Source of the DNA: Pseudomonas putida
GTDB taxonomy: Bacteria > Pseudomonadota > Gammaproteobacteria > Pseudomonadales > Pseudomonadaceae
Assembly (NCBI RefSeq): GCF_002741075.1
Contig: NZ_CP016634.1
Location: 1,132,501 to 1,196,500 of the forward strand
Direction of reading: 5' to 3'
DNA length: 64,000 nt
In this document: one piece after another, positions 36,956 through 47,041 of the stretch
Layout of the letters: each line of letters begins with the position of its first letter
Position numbering within the stretch: the first letter of the stretch is position 1
Made by a program: the position numbers and the translations under genes
The notes under the pieces: model-generated
The model's database searches: none
Seen by the model: only the letters and a program-made list of their open reading frames with translations
What the model was told of the DNA's origin: nothing

Positions 36956-39553
36956 TCAGGCCAGGCGATAGGCAAAATCGCCATCGCTGCCCAGTTCGAT
37001 CTCGACACGTGTGATCGGCGTGTCCTGGGCCATGCGCTCGAGCACGTGCTGGGCGAGCTCAGGCATCAGGGTTTGGGACAGGATGTTGTCGATGTTGCGC
37101 GCACCGCTGTCGACTTCGGTGCAGCGTGCGGCGATGGCCTTGACCAATGCCGGCTCGTAACTGAGCTCGGCCTGATGGTTGCGGGCAATGCGTTTGGCGA
37201 TGCGGTCGAGCTTGAGGGCGACGATGCGTTCGAGGATCTGGTCCTGCACCGGATAGAACGGCACGATGTTCAGGCGGCCGAGGAACGCGGGCTTGAACAC
37301 CCGGTTGAGCTCGTCACGCAGGCTGTCGACGATGGCCTCGGGCGTGGGCAACTGCGTGGCGTTCAGGCAGGTCTGCATGATCCGTTCGGTGCCGGTGTTG
37401 GAGGTGAGGATGATCACCGTGTTGCGGAAGTTGATCTCGCGGCCTTCACCGTCGTCCAGCACGCCTTTGTCGAACACCTGGAAGAACAGCTCGAGCACGT
37501 CGGGGTGGGCTTTTTCCACCTCGTCGAGCAACACCACGCTGTATGGCTTGCGGCGTACGGCCTCGGTCAGCACGCCGCCTTCGCCGTAGCCGACGTAGCC
37601 CGGTGGTGAGCCCTTGAGGCTCGAGACGGTGTGGGCTTCCTGGTACTCGGACATATTGATGGTGATCAGGTTGCGCTCACCCCCATACAAGGTATCGGCC
37701 AGGGCCAGGGCGGTTTCGGTCTTGCCGACGCCGCTCGGGCCGAGCAGCAGGAACACGCCGATCGGCTTGTTCGGGTCTTCCATGCGTGCCCGGGAGATTT
37801 TGATGCGCTTGCCGATCTCCTGCAGGGCGTGATCCTGGCCCAACACGCGCTCACCGAGCAGGGCGGGCAGACGCTGCACGGTGTCGATTTCGTCACGCAG
37901 CATCTTGCCCAATGGGATACCGGTCCAGCCGCTGATGACCTGGGCGATGGCGCCGCTGTCGACCAAGGCATGGACCAAGGGCTGGTCGCCTTGCACGCGG
38001 ACGAGCTCGGCGCGCAGGGCGTTGAGCTGCTGGGCATCGGCGTCGTTGGCGGCATCCAGGGCCTTGAGCTGCTCGACCAGGGCCAGCTCTTGCTGCCACT
38101 GCTCGTTCAGTTGTTGTTCGTGTTGCTGCTCGGTCTTGAGTGCGGCCTGCAGCTCGCCCAGGCGGCGGATATGGTCGTGGCCCTTGCCGGCTTCGTGGTC
38201 GAGCACGGCGATTTCGGCTTGCAGGTTGTCGATGTGCCGGCGGCAGTCCTCCAGCGCACCGGGCTGCGACGATTGCGCCAGGGCAATACGTGCGCAAGCG
38301 GTGTCCAACACGCTGACCGCCTTGTCGGGCAACTGGCGACCAGTGATGTAGCGATTGGACAGGCGCACGGCCTGCACCAGCGCTTCGTCCATCACCGCCA
38401 CCTTGTGGTGGTCGCGCATCTTGCCAAGCAGGCCACGCAGCATGTGAATGGCTTTGTCTTCGTCAGGCTCTTCGACCTTGACCACCTGGAAGCGGCGGGC
38501 GAGGGCGGCGTCTTTTTCGAAGTACTTCTTGTATTCGGCCCAGGTGGTGGCGGCGATGGTACGCAGTTCGCCACGGGCCAATGCTGGCTTGAGCAGGTTG
38601 GCGGCGTCGTTCTGTCCGGCCTGGCCACCGGAGCCGATCAGGGTATGGGCTTCGTCGATGAACAGGATGATCGGATGCAAGCTGCGCTTGACCTCCTCGA
38701 TCACCGCCTTGAGACGGTTCTCGAATTCGCCCTTGACCCCGGCACCGGCCTGCAGCAGGCCCAGGTCGAGGGTGTGCAGGGCGACGTCCTTGAGCACGGC
38801 GGGAACGTCACCTTGCGCGATACGCAGGGCCAGGCCTTCGACCACGGCTGTTTTACCGACGCCAGCCTCTCCGGTGAGGATCGGGTTGTTCTGGCGGCGA
38901 CGGGTGAGGATGTCGACCATCTGCCGCACTTCGAACTCACGGCCCAGCACCGGGTCGATGCGGCCTTCGCGGGCGCTCTGGGTGAGGTTGACGGTGTACT
39001 GGTCCAGCGCCGGGGTCTTGCCTGCGGCCTTGGTGCCGCTGCCCACCGGAACTGCCGGGCTGGCCAGTGGGCTGGCCTGCCTGGACTCGGCACTGCCTTC
39101 GACCAGGGCAGAGAGGTTCAGACGCAGGTCGTCGGCGTTGATCTTCTCCAGCTCCGGCGCCGAAGCGATGATCACTCGGCGCAGCTCGGCGTCATCGAGC
39201 AACGCCTGCAGCAGATGAGCGCTGCGCACCTGGCCGACGCCGTATTCGATCGAGGCGAGCAGCCAGGCCTGTTCGATCATGCGGGTGATATGCGGCGACA
39301 GCGCTGGCGTGCGCGTGTTGCCTTTCTTGAACGTGCCCAGGGCGGTGACCAGTTGCGCCTGCAGGCGCTCGGCGACCACGTCGTAGTGACGCAGGATCGG
39401 CGCCAGGTCGCTGTCGCTGTTGTCGAGCAATTGCAGCAGCAGGTGCTCCACCTCGACATCATAGTGATGCTCCGACAGGCACAGGGCCGCCGCGCTTTCA
39501 GTGGCCATGCGGCTGGTTTCGTTGAGCTTGGCGAACAGAGACTTCAGGTTCAC
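36956..39553 (-). CDS. tssH: T6SS sheath-recycling AAA+ ATPase TssH (ClpV)
   Basis: 865 residues. A Clp N-domain (about 1-150) is followed by two AAA+ modules with Walker A motifs GEAGVGKT and GPSGVGKT and a coiled-coil M-domain between them. ClpV unfolds contracted sheath for reuse. The start is a GTG at 39553 that overlaps the tssG stop (GTGA); translation then begins with the typical NLKSLFAKLNETSRMATESA. An upstream in-frame ATG at 39592 would add a non-family leader. Confidence 0.95.
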   Translation of the reverse strand: MNLKSLFAKLNETSRMATESAAALCLSEHHYDVEVEHLLLQLLDNSDSDLAPILRHYDVVAERLQAQLVTALGTFKKGNTRTPALSPHITRMIEQAWLLASIEYGVGQVRSAHLLQALLDDAELRRVIIASAPELEKINADDLRLNLSALVEGSAESRQASPLASPAVPVGSGTKAAGKTPALDQYTVNLTQSAREGRIDPVLGREFEVRQMVDILTRRRQNNPILTGEAGVGKTAVVEGLALRIAQGDVPAVLKDVALHTLDLGLLQAGAGVKGEFENRLKAVIEEVKRSLHPIILFIDEAHTLIGSGGQAGQNDAANLLKPALARGELRTIAATTWAEYKKYFEKDAALARRFQVVKVEEPDEDKAIHMLRGLLGKMRDHHKVAVMDEALVQAVRLSNRYITGRQLPDKAVSVLDTACARIALAQSSQPGALEDCRRHIDNLQAEIAVLDHEAGKGHDHIRRLGELQAALKTEQQHEQQLNEQWQQELALVEQLKALDAANDADAQQLNALRAELVRVQGDQPLVHALVDSGAIAQVISGWTGIPLGKMLRDEIDTVQRLPALLGERVLGQDHALQEIGKRIKISRARMEDPNKPIGVFLLLGPSGVGKTETALALADTLYGGERNLITINMSEYQEAHTVSSLKGSPPGYVGYGEGGVLTEAVRRKPYSVVLLDEVEKAHPDVLELFFQVFDKGVLDDGEGREINFRNTVIILTSNTGTERIMQTCLNATQLPTPEAIVDSLRDELNRVFKPAFLGRLNIVPFYPVQDQILERIVALKLDRIAKRIARNHQAELSYEPALVKAIAARCTEVDSGARNIDNILSQTLMPELAQHVLERMAQDTPITRVEIELGSDGDFAYRLA

Positions 39554-40620
39554 AAGGCGACCCCATCGTAAGGAATGTGGAAGACGGCGCAACGCGAGGG
39601 TTCCGCGTCACGGCCAGGGCGTTTGAGCCAGCCCAGCCAGCCCAGGGCGACGTTGCCGCTGCGCCCGAGTTGTGCTCGGGGCACGGCCTCGCGTTTGAGG
39701 CGCGGGGCGATTTCGAAGTCGAGCTCGGCACCTATATAGAAGCGCACCAGCTCGACCAGCTTGCGGTAGTCCTCGGTGCCGGGCTGGAAGCGCTGGTAGT
39801 CGGCCAATGCCAATGGGCCCAGCTCGATGCGAATGCACGATTGGTAGTCCCACACTCGCTTGCCGGCCACGGCGCTATGGCCCAGTTGCGCATTCTTGCG
39901 GCCAAGCTGGGTGCACTGTTCGGGCTGAAGGTTCAGCCAGCGCCCGGCGAACTGCTTGACCTTGATCGGCAACGAGAAATAGAAGCTCAGCATCGCTTCA
40001 AGGTTGAGGGCATTGCGTGGTTTCTGGCTGAGCAGCCCGGCGAAGTAGCTGAACAGCTCGCGGCTCAGCGCCGACGGCTGCTGCTCGAACTTCAGTTGCT
40101 GCGCCCGTGGGCCCAAGCCCACCAGGTTGAGCAGGTAGCCATCGAAGCCCGATGTACCATTGCGCTCGTGCTCGATATGGAACTTGTATTTTTGCCAGGC
40201 CTCGTAGAACAGCGTGGTCATGCGATGCGAGAAGATGTCCAGAAACGCATGGGCGGCATCGTCCCGGTACTGCACGTGACGCTCGAGCAACAGTTCGGTG
40301 TAGGGGCGCGGCAACACGCCCGACGGGCCGACCAGGCCCATGAAGGTGACTCGGATTTCCGAAAGCGGCAACCCGGCCGGCGATACCTTGCCGTCGCGCT
40401 CGAAGTGCAGGTCGCTGACCTCGCTGGCCGGGAACGCCAGGGACAGCTCGGTACGAAAGCGCAGCGGGTCTTCGTGCGGCCGGGTCGCCAGGTCCATGCG
40501 GCCGGTACGGCTGTAATGCAGGCGGAGCAGGCGCACCAATTGAAAGAATTCGAATCGGTGCGGCTCGGCTCTGGCTTGATCGATCAGACCAGGGGCTGAT
40601 CGCCAGTACGTGCTGGCCAT
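39550..40620 (-). CDS. tssG: T6SS baseplate protein TssG
   Basis: 356 residues with the N-terminal FEFFQLVRLLRLHY signature and the SEIRVTFMGLVGPSGVLPRP segment of TssG. It forms the baseplate wedge with TssE, TssF and TssK. It overlaps the end of tssF by 37 bases, an arrangement common for this pair. Confidence 0.95.
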   Translation of the reverse strand: MASTYWRSAPGLIDQARAEPHRFEFFQLVRLLRLHYSRTGRMDLATRPHEDPLRFRTELSLAFPASEVSDLHFERDGKVSPAGLPLSEIRVTFMGLVGPSGVLPRPYTELLLERHVQYRDDAAHAFLDIFSHRMTTLFYEAWQKYKFHIEHERNGTSGFDGYLLNLVGLGPRAQQLKFEQQPSALSRELFSYFAGLLSQKPRNALNLEAMLSFYFSLPIKVKQFAGRWLNLQPEQCTQLGRKNAQLGHSAVAGKRVWDYQSCIRIELGPLALADYQRFQPGTEDYRKLVELVRFYIGAELDFEIAPRLKREAVPRAQLGRSGNVALGWLGWLKRPGRDAEPSRCAVFHIPYDGVAL

Positions 40621-42404
40621 TGGACGACTCTCTTTTCTCGTTGTTGGGTACGCAGGGTCAGTTGGGTGAAGCTGTTCATTGAGCAGTACTGGCCGAAGAA
40701 GTGATCCAGCACCATGCCGAACAGGAATACGCCGCTACCGGTGAACTGGCTTTCATCGAAGGTCAGGGTGATGCCGACGCCGCGCACGAAGTTCGGCCGC
40801 GGATGACCGATACGGGCGACGACTGGCTCGCTGCTGATGGCCTTGATGCCGTTGATCTGTTTGCGGATGGCCGAGACGTTGCGGTAGTTGTACAGCGACA
40901 GCAGCTCGAGCAGCACTTCACGCCCTTGGCTCACCAGCGACAGGTGGTTGAGCGACAAGTGTGCGATCAGACGCCAGATCAGGCCCTTGCCCAGGGGCAC
41001 GCGCACCGTGGCGGTCGGCTTGCGCAGGCAGCGGATGTCCTTGATCACCGAATTGGCCGGGATGTTGAAGTCCCCGCGTTCGCCGCCGAACGGCAGCATC
41101 AGCGGTACATCGCGGTTGCTGCAGGTGAGGCCGATGCTCAGGGTGTCGCTGTTGCCGTCGATCAGCTCCAGGTCGCGGTCGACCACACGTATGCTCATGG
41201 CCGTGGCATCACCCTGGTTGCGCCGACGGGCGATCCAGAAACTGGTGTGTGGGTCCTGTTCGCCACGGGGCTCGAAAAATGGCTGGCAGGTGCCGACCTG
41301 GTCGATGCCACCGAGCTTGCGCACGCGTCGTACGCGATCGATCGACACCACTTCGGCTGCGTTGTGCAGGCGGATGTCCGGGGTGACCGGGTATTCGTGC
41401 TGGGTGTGGGTGAGCTTGATCGGCTCGGCCTGCTGGCGGAACAGGTTGATGATCGGTGTGCAGTTGAGCTTGAAGTTGTTGCGCCCGATGTTCTGGGTCA
41501 GCCGCGCCAGGCGCTCGCTCAGGTCGTAATCGGAAAAGTAGAAACTGATCTCGACCTGCTCGACGGCTTTGCCCTGCAGGATGCGCGCAAAACCGCTGAG
41601 GTCGAAGAACATGAACTTGTCGGGAAAGGTGAAGTATTCGTGCAGTAGGCGGTAGCCCAGGAACGAGCGCTCGGAGTAGTCCACCAGGCCTTCATCGTGG
41701 GCATAGCCCACGGCCTTCAAGGCATCGGCTGGCAGGGTCACTTCGCGGCTGCGGCCTTCGTCCTGAAAACGCAAGGTGGCCTTGGCCAGGTTGTTGAACA
41801 GCAGCTCGTAGAGCTGCAGCATCAGGGTCGCTTCACCGTCGAGGAAGAACCGCAGGCGGTCGATTTCCATCTGGCCGAACAGGGCATCGCTGGTGGCTTC
41901 CAGGCCGATGCGCAGGCGTGCCACCAAGTCGGCACTGTGGCCGTTGAATGCCGAGCGTTCCATTTCGGCGAACGACGCCTGTTGCACGGCGATCGGCCAC
42001 AGCTCCACCGGGTAGCAGGTGCGGAACTTGCACACCACGCCTTCCACGGCATTGGCATGCATCTCGGTGTGGCGTGCCACGCGGTAGGCTTCGGTGACTT
42101 TCTCCTGCTTGCCCAGGCTCATCTCGGCGATCGACATCGACGGGGTAGGGCGCAGGTAGTGCGGGTACAGCACCTCGAGGAAGGACTCGACGATTTCTGG
42201 AAACTCGTCATCGAGTTTTTTGTGCACCCGTGCGGACAGGAACGAGAACGCCTCGATCAGACGCTCGGTGTGCGGGTCTTCGCAGTTGTCGCCTTCGATC
42301 AGCAGCCGCGAAGCGATCTTCGGGTACTGCGCGGCGAACTCCTGGCCGAGGAAGCGCAGGTGCGACAGTTCCTTTTCGTAGTAGGGCAGCAATTCGTCGA
42401 GCAT
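40584..42404 (-). CDS. tssF: T6SS baseplate protein TssF
   Basis: 606 residues starting LDELLPYYEKELSHLRFLGQ, the typical TssF (VasA) N-terminus, with full family length. It is homologous in role to phage gp6 wedge proteins. Its ATG shares one base with the tssE stop (TAATG). Confidence 0.95.
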   Translation of the reverse strand: MLDELLPYYEKELSHLRFLGQEFAAQYPKIASRLLIEGDNCEDPHTERLIEAFSFLSARVHKKLDDEFPEIVESFLEVLYPHYLRPTPSMSIAEMSLGKQEKVTEAYRVARHTEMHANAVEGVVCKFRTCYPVELWPIAVQQASFAEMERSAFNGHSADLVARLRIGLEATSDALFGQMEIDRLRFFLDGEATLMLQLYELLFNNLAKATLRFQDEGRSREVTLPADALKAVGYAHDEGLVDYSERSFLGYRLLHEYFTFPDKFMFFDLSGFARILQGKAVEQVEISFYFSDYDLSERLARLTQNIGRNNFKLNCTPIINLFRQQAEPIKLTHTQHEYPVTPDIRLHNAAEVVSIDRVRRVRKLGGIDQVGTCQPFFEPRGEQDPHTSFWIARRRNQGDATAMSIRVVDRDLELIDGNSDTLSIGLTCSNRDVPLMLPFGGERGDFNIPANSVIKDIRCLRKPTATVRVPLGKGLIWRLIAHLSLNHLSLVSQGREVLLELLSLYNYRNVSAIRKQINGIKAISSEPVVARIGHPRPNFVRGVGITLTFDESQFTGSGVFLFGMVLDHFFGQYCSMNSFTQLTLRTQQREKRVVQWPARTGDQPLV

Positions 42405-42886
42405 TAGTTGAGGTTCTGCACTTTGTATTCCTGGGTGTTGACCTGCAGTACGGCGTCGAACGACACCTGCCGGCTGATGTCCTGCAGACGCAACACGGCG
42501 TCCACGCGGAAGGTCAACATGCGGTGGCCGTTCTGCTGGGCCAACAGCTGTACACGAACCCGGCGAAAACGTCGGTCGCCGGTAGTGATCGCCCGCTCCA
42601 GCTGTTGCTGGATGAGCCGGCGATCATGGGGGTCGAGCACGCTGCGGCTGATGAAGTCGGGCATGCCGTATTCAAGGATGGAACCACCGAGTTGCTTGAA
42701 GCCCTCAAGCTCCTCTGCGACCAGGCATTGGCGTGTGTTCACCAGTACTTCAAGATCGCGGACGATGCTCGCCTTGTACTCGGCCAGCGAACAGGTGCGC
42801 TGAACGGCTGGCTCGGCCGACTGGTGAGGACGGTCGTCCAGCAGTCGGTCGAGCAGCGAGGGCAGCAGGCGGGCCTGGTTACTCAT
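42404..42886 (-). CDS. tssE: T6SS baseplate protein TssE (gp25-like)
   Basis: 160 residues. The gp25/lysozyme-like fold is indicated by LPSLLDRLLDD near the start, SILEYGMPDFI, and RVQLLAQQNGHRMLTFRVDA. It nucleates sheath polymerisation at the baseplate. It lies 26 bases after tssC. Confidence 0.92.
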   Translation of the reverse strand: MSNQARLLPSLLDRLLDDRPHQSAEPAVQRTCSLAEYKASIVRDLEVLVNTRQCLVAEELEGFKQLGGSILEYGMPDFISRSVLDPHDRRLIQQQLERAITTGDRRFRRVRVQLLAQQNGHRMLTFRVDAVLRLQDISRQVSFDAVLQVNTQEYKVQNLN

Positions 42887-42912
42887 GTGTCATCCCTGTA
42901 CACATGGGCTGG

Positions 42913-44415
42913 TCAGCCGCGGGCGCCTTGCGGCAGCTCGGCGACCAGCCGCAGCGAGGCAGTCAGCTCATCCAGTTGGTAGTGCGGACGCAGGTAGGTC
43001 ACGGCTTTGTACACGCCTGGCTTGCCAGGGACTTCGAACACCTCGGCGCGGGCTTCGCGTAGCGGGTACTTGGCCTTGGCCTCTTGGCTGGCGGTGTCGT
43101 CGAGCAGCACATAGCTGGCCAGCCACTGATTGAGGAAGCGTTCGACGTCCATGCGCGAGGCGAAGCTGCCGATCTTGTCGCGCATGATCGCTTTCATGTA
43201 GTGGGCGATGCGCGAGGTGGCGAAGATGTATTGCAGTTGCGCCGACAGACGCGCGTTGGCGTTGGCGATGTCGGTGTTGTACTGCTTCTGCTTCTGGGCC
43301 GACTGGGTGCCGAAGAACGCGGCGTAGTCGGTGCCCTTGCAGTGCACCAGCGGGATGAAGCCCAGGTCCGACAGCTCTTTTTCACGGCGGTCGGTGATGG
43401 CGATTTCGGTGGGGCACTTGAGGGCGATTTCACCGTCGTCGGTCTTGAAGGTATGGGTCGGCAGGCCTTCGACCAGGCCGCCACCTTCCACGCCGCGAAT
43501 GGCCACGCACCAGCCATAGCGGGCGAATGCGTCGGTGACACGGGTGCCGAGCGCGTAGGCGGCGTTCATCCACAGGTACTTGTTGTGGTCGCGACCGTCG
43601 ACGCTTTCGACGAAGTTGAATTCTTCCACCGGGGTCGTGTCCGGACCATAGGGCAGGCGACCGAGCACGTGGGGCAGGGTCAGGCCGACGTAGCGCGAGT
43701 CTTCCGAAGCGCGGAACGACTTCCACTTGGCGTACTCGACGGTGTCGAAGATCTTCGCCAGGTCGCGCGGGCCGGACATCTCGGTGAACGAGTCCCAGCC
43801 GAACAGTTCGGGCGAAGCCGCTGAAATGAACGGCGCGTGGGCCGCGGCGGCGACGTGCGAGATCTCTTCGAGCAGGTACATGTCTTCGGGGTTGCGCTTG
43901 AACTCGTAGTCGCCGATCAGCATGCCGAACGGGGCGCCACCGAAGGTGCCGTACTCTTCTTCGTAGACTTTCTTGAACAGCGCGCTCTGGTCGAACTCGC
44001 TGGCGGCCTTGAGGTCGCGCACCAGGTCCTTCTTAGAGGCGTTGAGCAGGTGGATCTTCAGGGTGGTGCTGGTCTCGGTCTGGTCGACCTGGTATTTCAG
44101 GCCCCGCCAGGAGGCTTCCAACTGTTGGAATTCGCGGGCGTGCATGATCTCGTTCATCTGCTCGGAGAGCATCGAATCGATTTCGGCGATGCGTGCATCG
44201 AGCACGGCGATCAGGTCCTTGCTCGGGGTCATCTCGCCTTCGAGCACCTGGTTGACCAGCTCGCCGATCAGGTCACGGGTGCGGTTGCGCTCGGTGTCGG
44301 AGCGGGCCACGCGGCTTTGCGAAATGATGCTGTCGAGCAGGGAGGCCTGAGGGGCGAAGGATTCCACCTCGACCAGGTCGGTATCCTGTTGGGGCAGTGC
44401 TTGCTTGTCGGTCAT
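42913..44415 (-). CDS. tssC: T6SS sheath large subunit TssC
   Basis: 500 residues, highly typical of TssC/VipB/EvpB: SWRGLKYQVDQTETSTTLKI, FGMLIGDYEFKRNPEDMYLL and LPYGPDTTPVEEFNF. With TssB it forms the contractile sheath. It begins 14 bases after tssB. Confidence 0.97.
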   Translation of the reverse strand: MTDKQALPQQDTDLVEVESFAPQASLLDSIISQSRVARSDTERNRTRDLIGELVNQVLEGEMTPSKDLIAVLDARIAEIDSMLSEQMNEIMHAREFQQLEASWRGLKYQVDQTETSTTLKIHLLNASKKDLVRDLKAASEFDQSALFKKVYEEEYGTFGGAPFGMLIGDYEFKRNPEDMYLLEEISHVAAAAHAPFISAASPELFGWDSFTEMSGPRDLAKIFDTVEYAKWKSFRASEDSRYVGLTLPHVLGRLPYGPDTTPVEEFNFVESVDGRDHNKYLWMNAAYALGTRVTDAFARYGWCVAIRGVEGGGLVEGLPTHTFKTDDGEIALKCPTEIAITDRREKELSDLGFIPLVHCKGTDYAAFFGTQSAQKQKQYNTDIANANARLSAQLQYIFATSRIAHYMKAIMRDKIGSFASRMDVERFLNQWLASYVLLDDTASQEAKAKYPLREARAEVFEVPGKPGVYKAVTYLRPHYQLDELTASLRLVAELPQGARG

Positions 44416-44429
44416 CGTCTGGCTCCTGC

Positions 44430-44963
44430 TTACTCATTGCCATCGGCGGCGGGGACGGCGGCTTCGCGACCGAATTCCTTGCCCAGTGTTTTCAGCTTCT
44501 CGGTGTTTTGCAGCACGTCCATCAGCAATTCTTCGAGTTTGTCGTTGCCGCCCATCTTGTTGCGCAGGTCCGCCAGCTTGTTGCGCACCTCCAGCAGCTT
44601 GCGCAGCGGCTCGACCTGCTTGACCACGTTCTGTGGCTCGAAGTCTTCCAGGCTGTTGAAGTTCAGCTCCACGCCCAGTTGGGTGCCGTTCTTGGCCAGG
44701 GTGTTGTCGACGCGATAGGTCAGGCGCGGCTTGATGCCTTTGAGCACGCCGTTGAAGTTGTCGCGGTCGATGAACACGAACTTGCGGTCCTTGAGCTTTG
44801 GCAGCGGTTCCAGCGGGTTGCCGGAGAAGTCGCCTAGCACGCCGACGACAAAGGGCAGTTCCTTTTTCTCGATCGCATCGCCGATGTCCACGTCATAGGT
44901 GATGTGGACCCGAGGCGCGCGAACGCGGTCGAGTTTGTGCTGGGTGCTTTCCTTCTTCGCCAT
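44430..44963 (-). CDS. tssB: T6SS sheath small subunit TssB
   Basis: 177 residues from ATG 44963 (GGAG upstream). TssB/VipA features include LDRVRAPRVHITYDVDIGDA, ELPFVVGVLGDFSGNPLEPL and DRDNFNGVLKGIKPRL. The C-terminal tail carries the helix that pairs with TssC. Its position near the 5' end of the operon suits high expression. Confidence 0.97.
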   Translation of the reverse strand: MAKKESTQHKLDRVRAPRVHITYDVDIGDAIEKKELPFVVGVLGDFSGNPLEPLPKLKDRKFVFIDRDNFNGVLKGIKPRLTYRVDNTLAKNGTQLGVELNFNSLEDFEPQNVVKQVEPLRKLLEVRNKLADLRNKMGGNDKLEELLMDVLQNTEKLKTLGKEFGREAAVPAADGNE

Positions 44964-45027
44964 CGTGTTCTCCAATGCGAGCAATTCGCTGCGAATCATT
45001 GCGCGGCCCGCGAGCGGGCGCTGCGCG

Positions 45028-45792
45028 TTACAGTCCTTCGATCGTCAACAGCAGGCGCTGACGGATTTCGTCGTTCATTTCCAGGATGTTGTCGCGGCCC
45101 ACCAGTTCTTCGAAGCTGGTGTTGCCGGCAATCTGCGTGCTGCTACGGATGACCGAATCGTCGGGAAGTTCCGAGCGCACCGGCGAGCTGATGACGCAGA
45201 AGGGCAAATCGCCGAAGCCTTTGAGGCGTTCGAAGCTCAGGCCGTAGCGCAGGCCGTCGAACAACCGCCCCAGGCCAGGCGATTTGCTCAGGCAGTAGAA
45301 CAACACCAGGTAGTGCACCACGAAGCGGTACAGCTCGGCGCTGCTGCGGTTGGGGTCTTTGATGACGGCGCGAAAACGCGACAGTTCGAACCCCTGGAAG
45401 CCAACGATCCAGCGCACAGGGCTGGTGATTCGAATGACCTGGCCGCTCTGCTCGAGGATCTTGTCGTATTCCAGTGGGAAGAGTTCGGGGGTGGTGCTGA
45501 TCAGGTTGAGCGGCACTTCAAGCTCGCTGACCAGTTGGAATGGGGAGGCCGAGCCGATGCGCTCGTAGAGTTCGATGAGCGACTGGAAGTGGCCTTGGGT
45601 TTCGCGCCCGCTGCTGCGTTGCGCCCCCTGCAGGTACTCGCCGAACAGGATCTGTGGACGGATCAAGGGCGTCACGGTGGCGAGGTAATCTGCCGCTTGC
45701 GCCCTCAGCGCATCGGAGATCGCTCGCGTCTGGCTACGCAGCTTGATCAGTGCTTCGACATCGAATGTCTGTGTCATCGGTGCATCGTCCAT
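45028..45792 (-). CDS. Uncharacterised first gene of the T6SS operon
   Basis: 254 residues from ATG 45792 (AGG close upstream); ATG 45777 is an alternative, and a longer frame reaches 45981. I do not recognise the family firmly. The sequence is soluble, mixed alpha/beta, without signal or membrane segments (FDVEALIKLRSQTRAISDAL, FHF-free; VVHYLVLFYCLSKSPGLGRL in the middle). It is 64 bases upstream of tssB on the same strand, so it is very likely co-transcribed. Similar-sized accessory genes precede tssB in some P. putida clusters. A role in assembly or regulation is a guess. Confidence 0.7.
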   Translation of the reverse strand: MDDAPMTQTFDVEALIKLRSQTRAISDALRAQAADYLATVTPLIRPQILFGEYLQGAQRSSGRETQGHFQSLIELYERIGSASPFQLVSELEVPLNLISTTPELFPLEYDKILEQSGQVIRITSPVRWIVGFQGFELSRFRAVIKDPNRSSAELYRFVVHYLVLFYCLSKSPGLGRLFDGLRYGLSFERLKGFGDLPFCVISSPVRSELPDDSVIRSSTQIAGNTSFEELVGRDNILEMNDEIRQRLLLTIEGL

Positions 45793-45983
45793 GTGCCTGC
45801 TTTTCGTCCTGAACCGCCAATGGCGAGGACCTGAAATCGCGCCTCTCGGCTGCAGCGAAAATACGTGCTGGCACATGAATATCGAGTTGCCAGCAATGCC
45901 GAGTAGGGCACCTCGCTGTAAAGGAAGTTCCGGCGAGGGACGGGATTTTTTCCTCGTTTTGTGATGCGCGGTGCGCGTCAAGG
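45793..45983. other. Upstream region of the T6SS operon, cut by the IS
   Basis: About 190 bases between the first T6SS gene and the insertion element. It should hold the operon promoter, but I find no convincing sigma-70 or sigma-54 core elements. Anything further upstream has been displaced by the IS. Confidence 0.4.
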
Positions 45984-46000
45984 TAGTTGTCGTGCCTGGT

Positions 46001-47041
46001 TTAACCGGTGCGCTTTTGCTCTGGATCTCGCTCGCGATTCAAGTACACATGGTTAGGCAATTTCCAGTTACGGACATCTCGGGCCCATCGTCCTGGATTC
46101 TGACGCCGCGCTGCTTCGTATAACTGTTCACGCTGCCTCAGCGAAGCGCCATCTTGACCATGATGTCGCTGCGAGGGGGTGACATATTTGAGCGCGCTAT
46201 GGCGATGTTCATTGTTGTACCAGGCAGCAAACCGCATTACCCACATACGAGCTTCATCGAGCGATCCAAAAGGCACGCTGGGCCACCGTGAGCAGTACTT
46301 AGCTGTTCGAAATAGAGCCTCGGCATAGGCGTTGTCGTTGCTGACCCGCGGGCGGCTGAAAGATGGCAGAACACCAAGGTCACGTAGCGCAGCGAGCATT
46401 GTCGCGCCCTTCATCGCACTGCCATTGTCTGAATGAAGCACTAATGTATCCGGGCGAATCCCTTCACGTAGGCAGGCGCGCTCCAGCAGGATACTGGCAT
46501 GTTCAGCACTTTCTGCCTCGTGTACTTCATTCATGACCAGCTTGCGGCTGTAGATATCTTTGACCATATACCAATAGAAAAAACGTCCTTTGATAGTACT
46601 CGGTAACCAAGTGATGTCCCAACACCAAACCTGATTGGGCCCACTCGCCCTATGGGTCGTGAGTGGTCTGGCCTTTGGTCTTCGACTACGCCCACGCCTG
46701 TGTGCTTGGCCCGCTGACTTGAGCACTCGATAAAATGTCGATTCCGAGGCTAGGTAGAGGCCTTCATCTGCCAACTTCGGCACGATTTCATGCGGTGTGA
46801 GGTCGGCGCAATCAGGGCGATTGGCTGCATCCAAAAGGGCCAAGCGCTCACGTTCGCTGAGCTTGTTGGCTGGCTCAGGGCGGGCTGCGCCAGGCCGCCC
46901 ATCTTCAGGTTGATGGCGCCATCGTTGCACCGTGCGCTCAGTGAGTCCCAACTCTTCACAGGCAGCACTTTGACGAGCGCCTGCTCTTACAGCGGCGTCA
47001 ATCAACTGAAGGGCAGTTGTGCGATCTGCAGCACTGGTCAT
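46001..47041 (-). CDS. IS3-family transposase OrfB (DDE integrase)
   Basis: 346 residues with an N-terminal HTH, HTH_21-like segment, and rve catalytic core. The acidic residues are in WCWDITWLP, LVLHSDNGSAMKG and NAYAEALFRTAK. Its ATG overlaps the orfA stop (ATGA). The catalytic triad looks complete, so the copy may be active. It is normally made as an OrfAB fusion by -1 frameshifting. Confidence 0.93.
   Translation of the reverse strand: MTSAADRTTALQLIDAAVRAGARQSAACEELGLTERTVQRWRHQPEDGRPGAARPEPANKLSERERLALLDAANRPDCADLTPHEIVPKLADEGLYLASESTFYRVLKSAGQAHRRGRSRRPKARPLTTHRASGPNQVWCWDITWLPSTIKGRFFYWYMVKDIYSRKLVMNEVHEAESAEHASILLERACLREGIRPDTLVLHSDNGSAMKGATMLAALRDLGVLPSFSRPRVSNDNAYAEALFRTAKYCSRWPSVPFGSLDEARMWVMRFAAWYNNEHRHSALKYVTPSQRHHGQDGASLRQREQLYEAARRQNPGRWARDVRNWKLPNHVYLNRERDPEQKRTG

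Noticed and set aside
45841..45900. Sigma-54 promoter upstream of the T6SS operon
   Set aside because: A TGGCAC and a TTGC are present, but the spacing is wrong and they read away from the operon.
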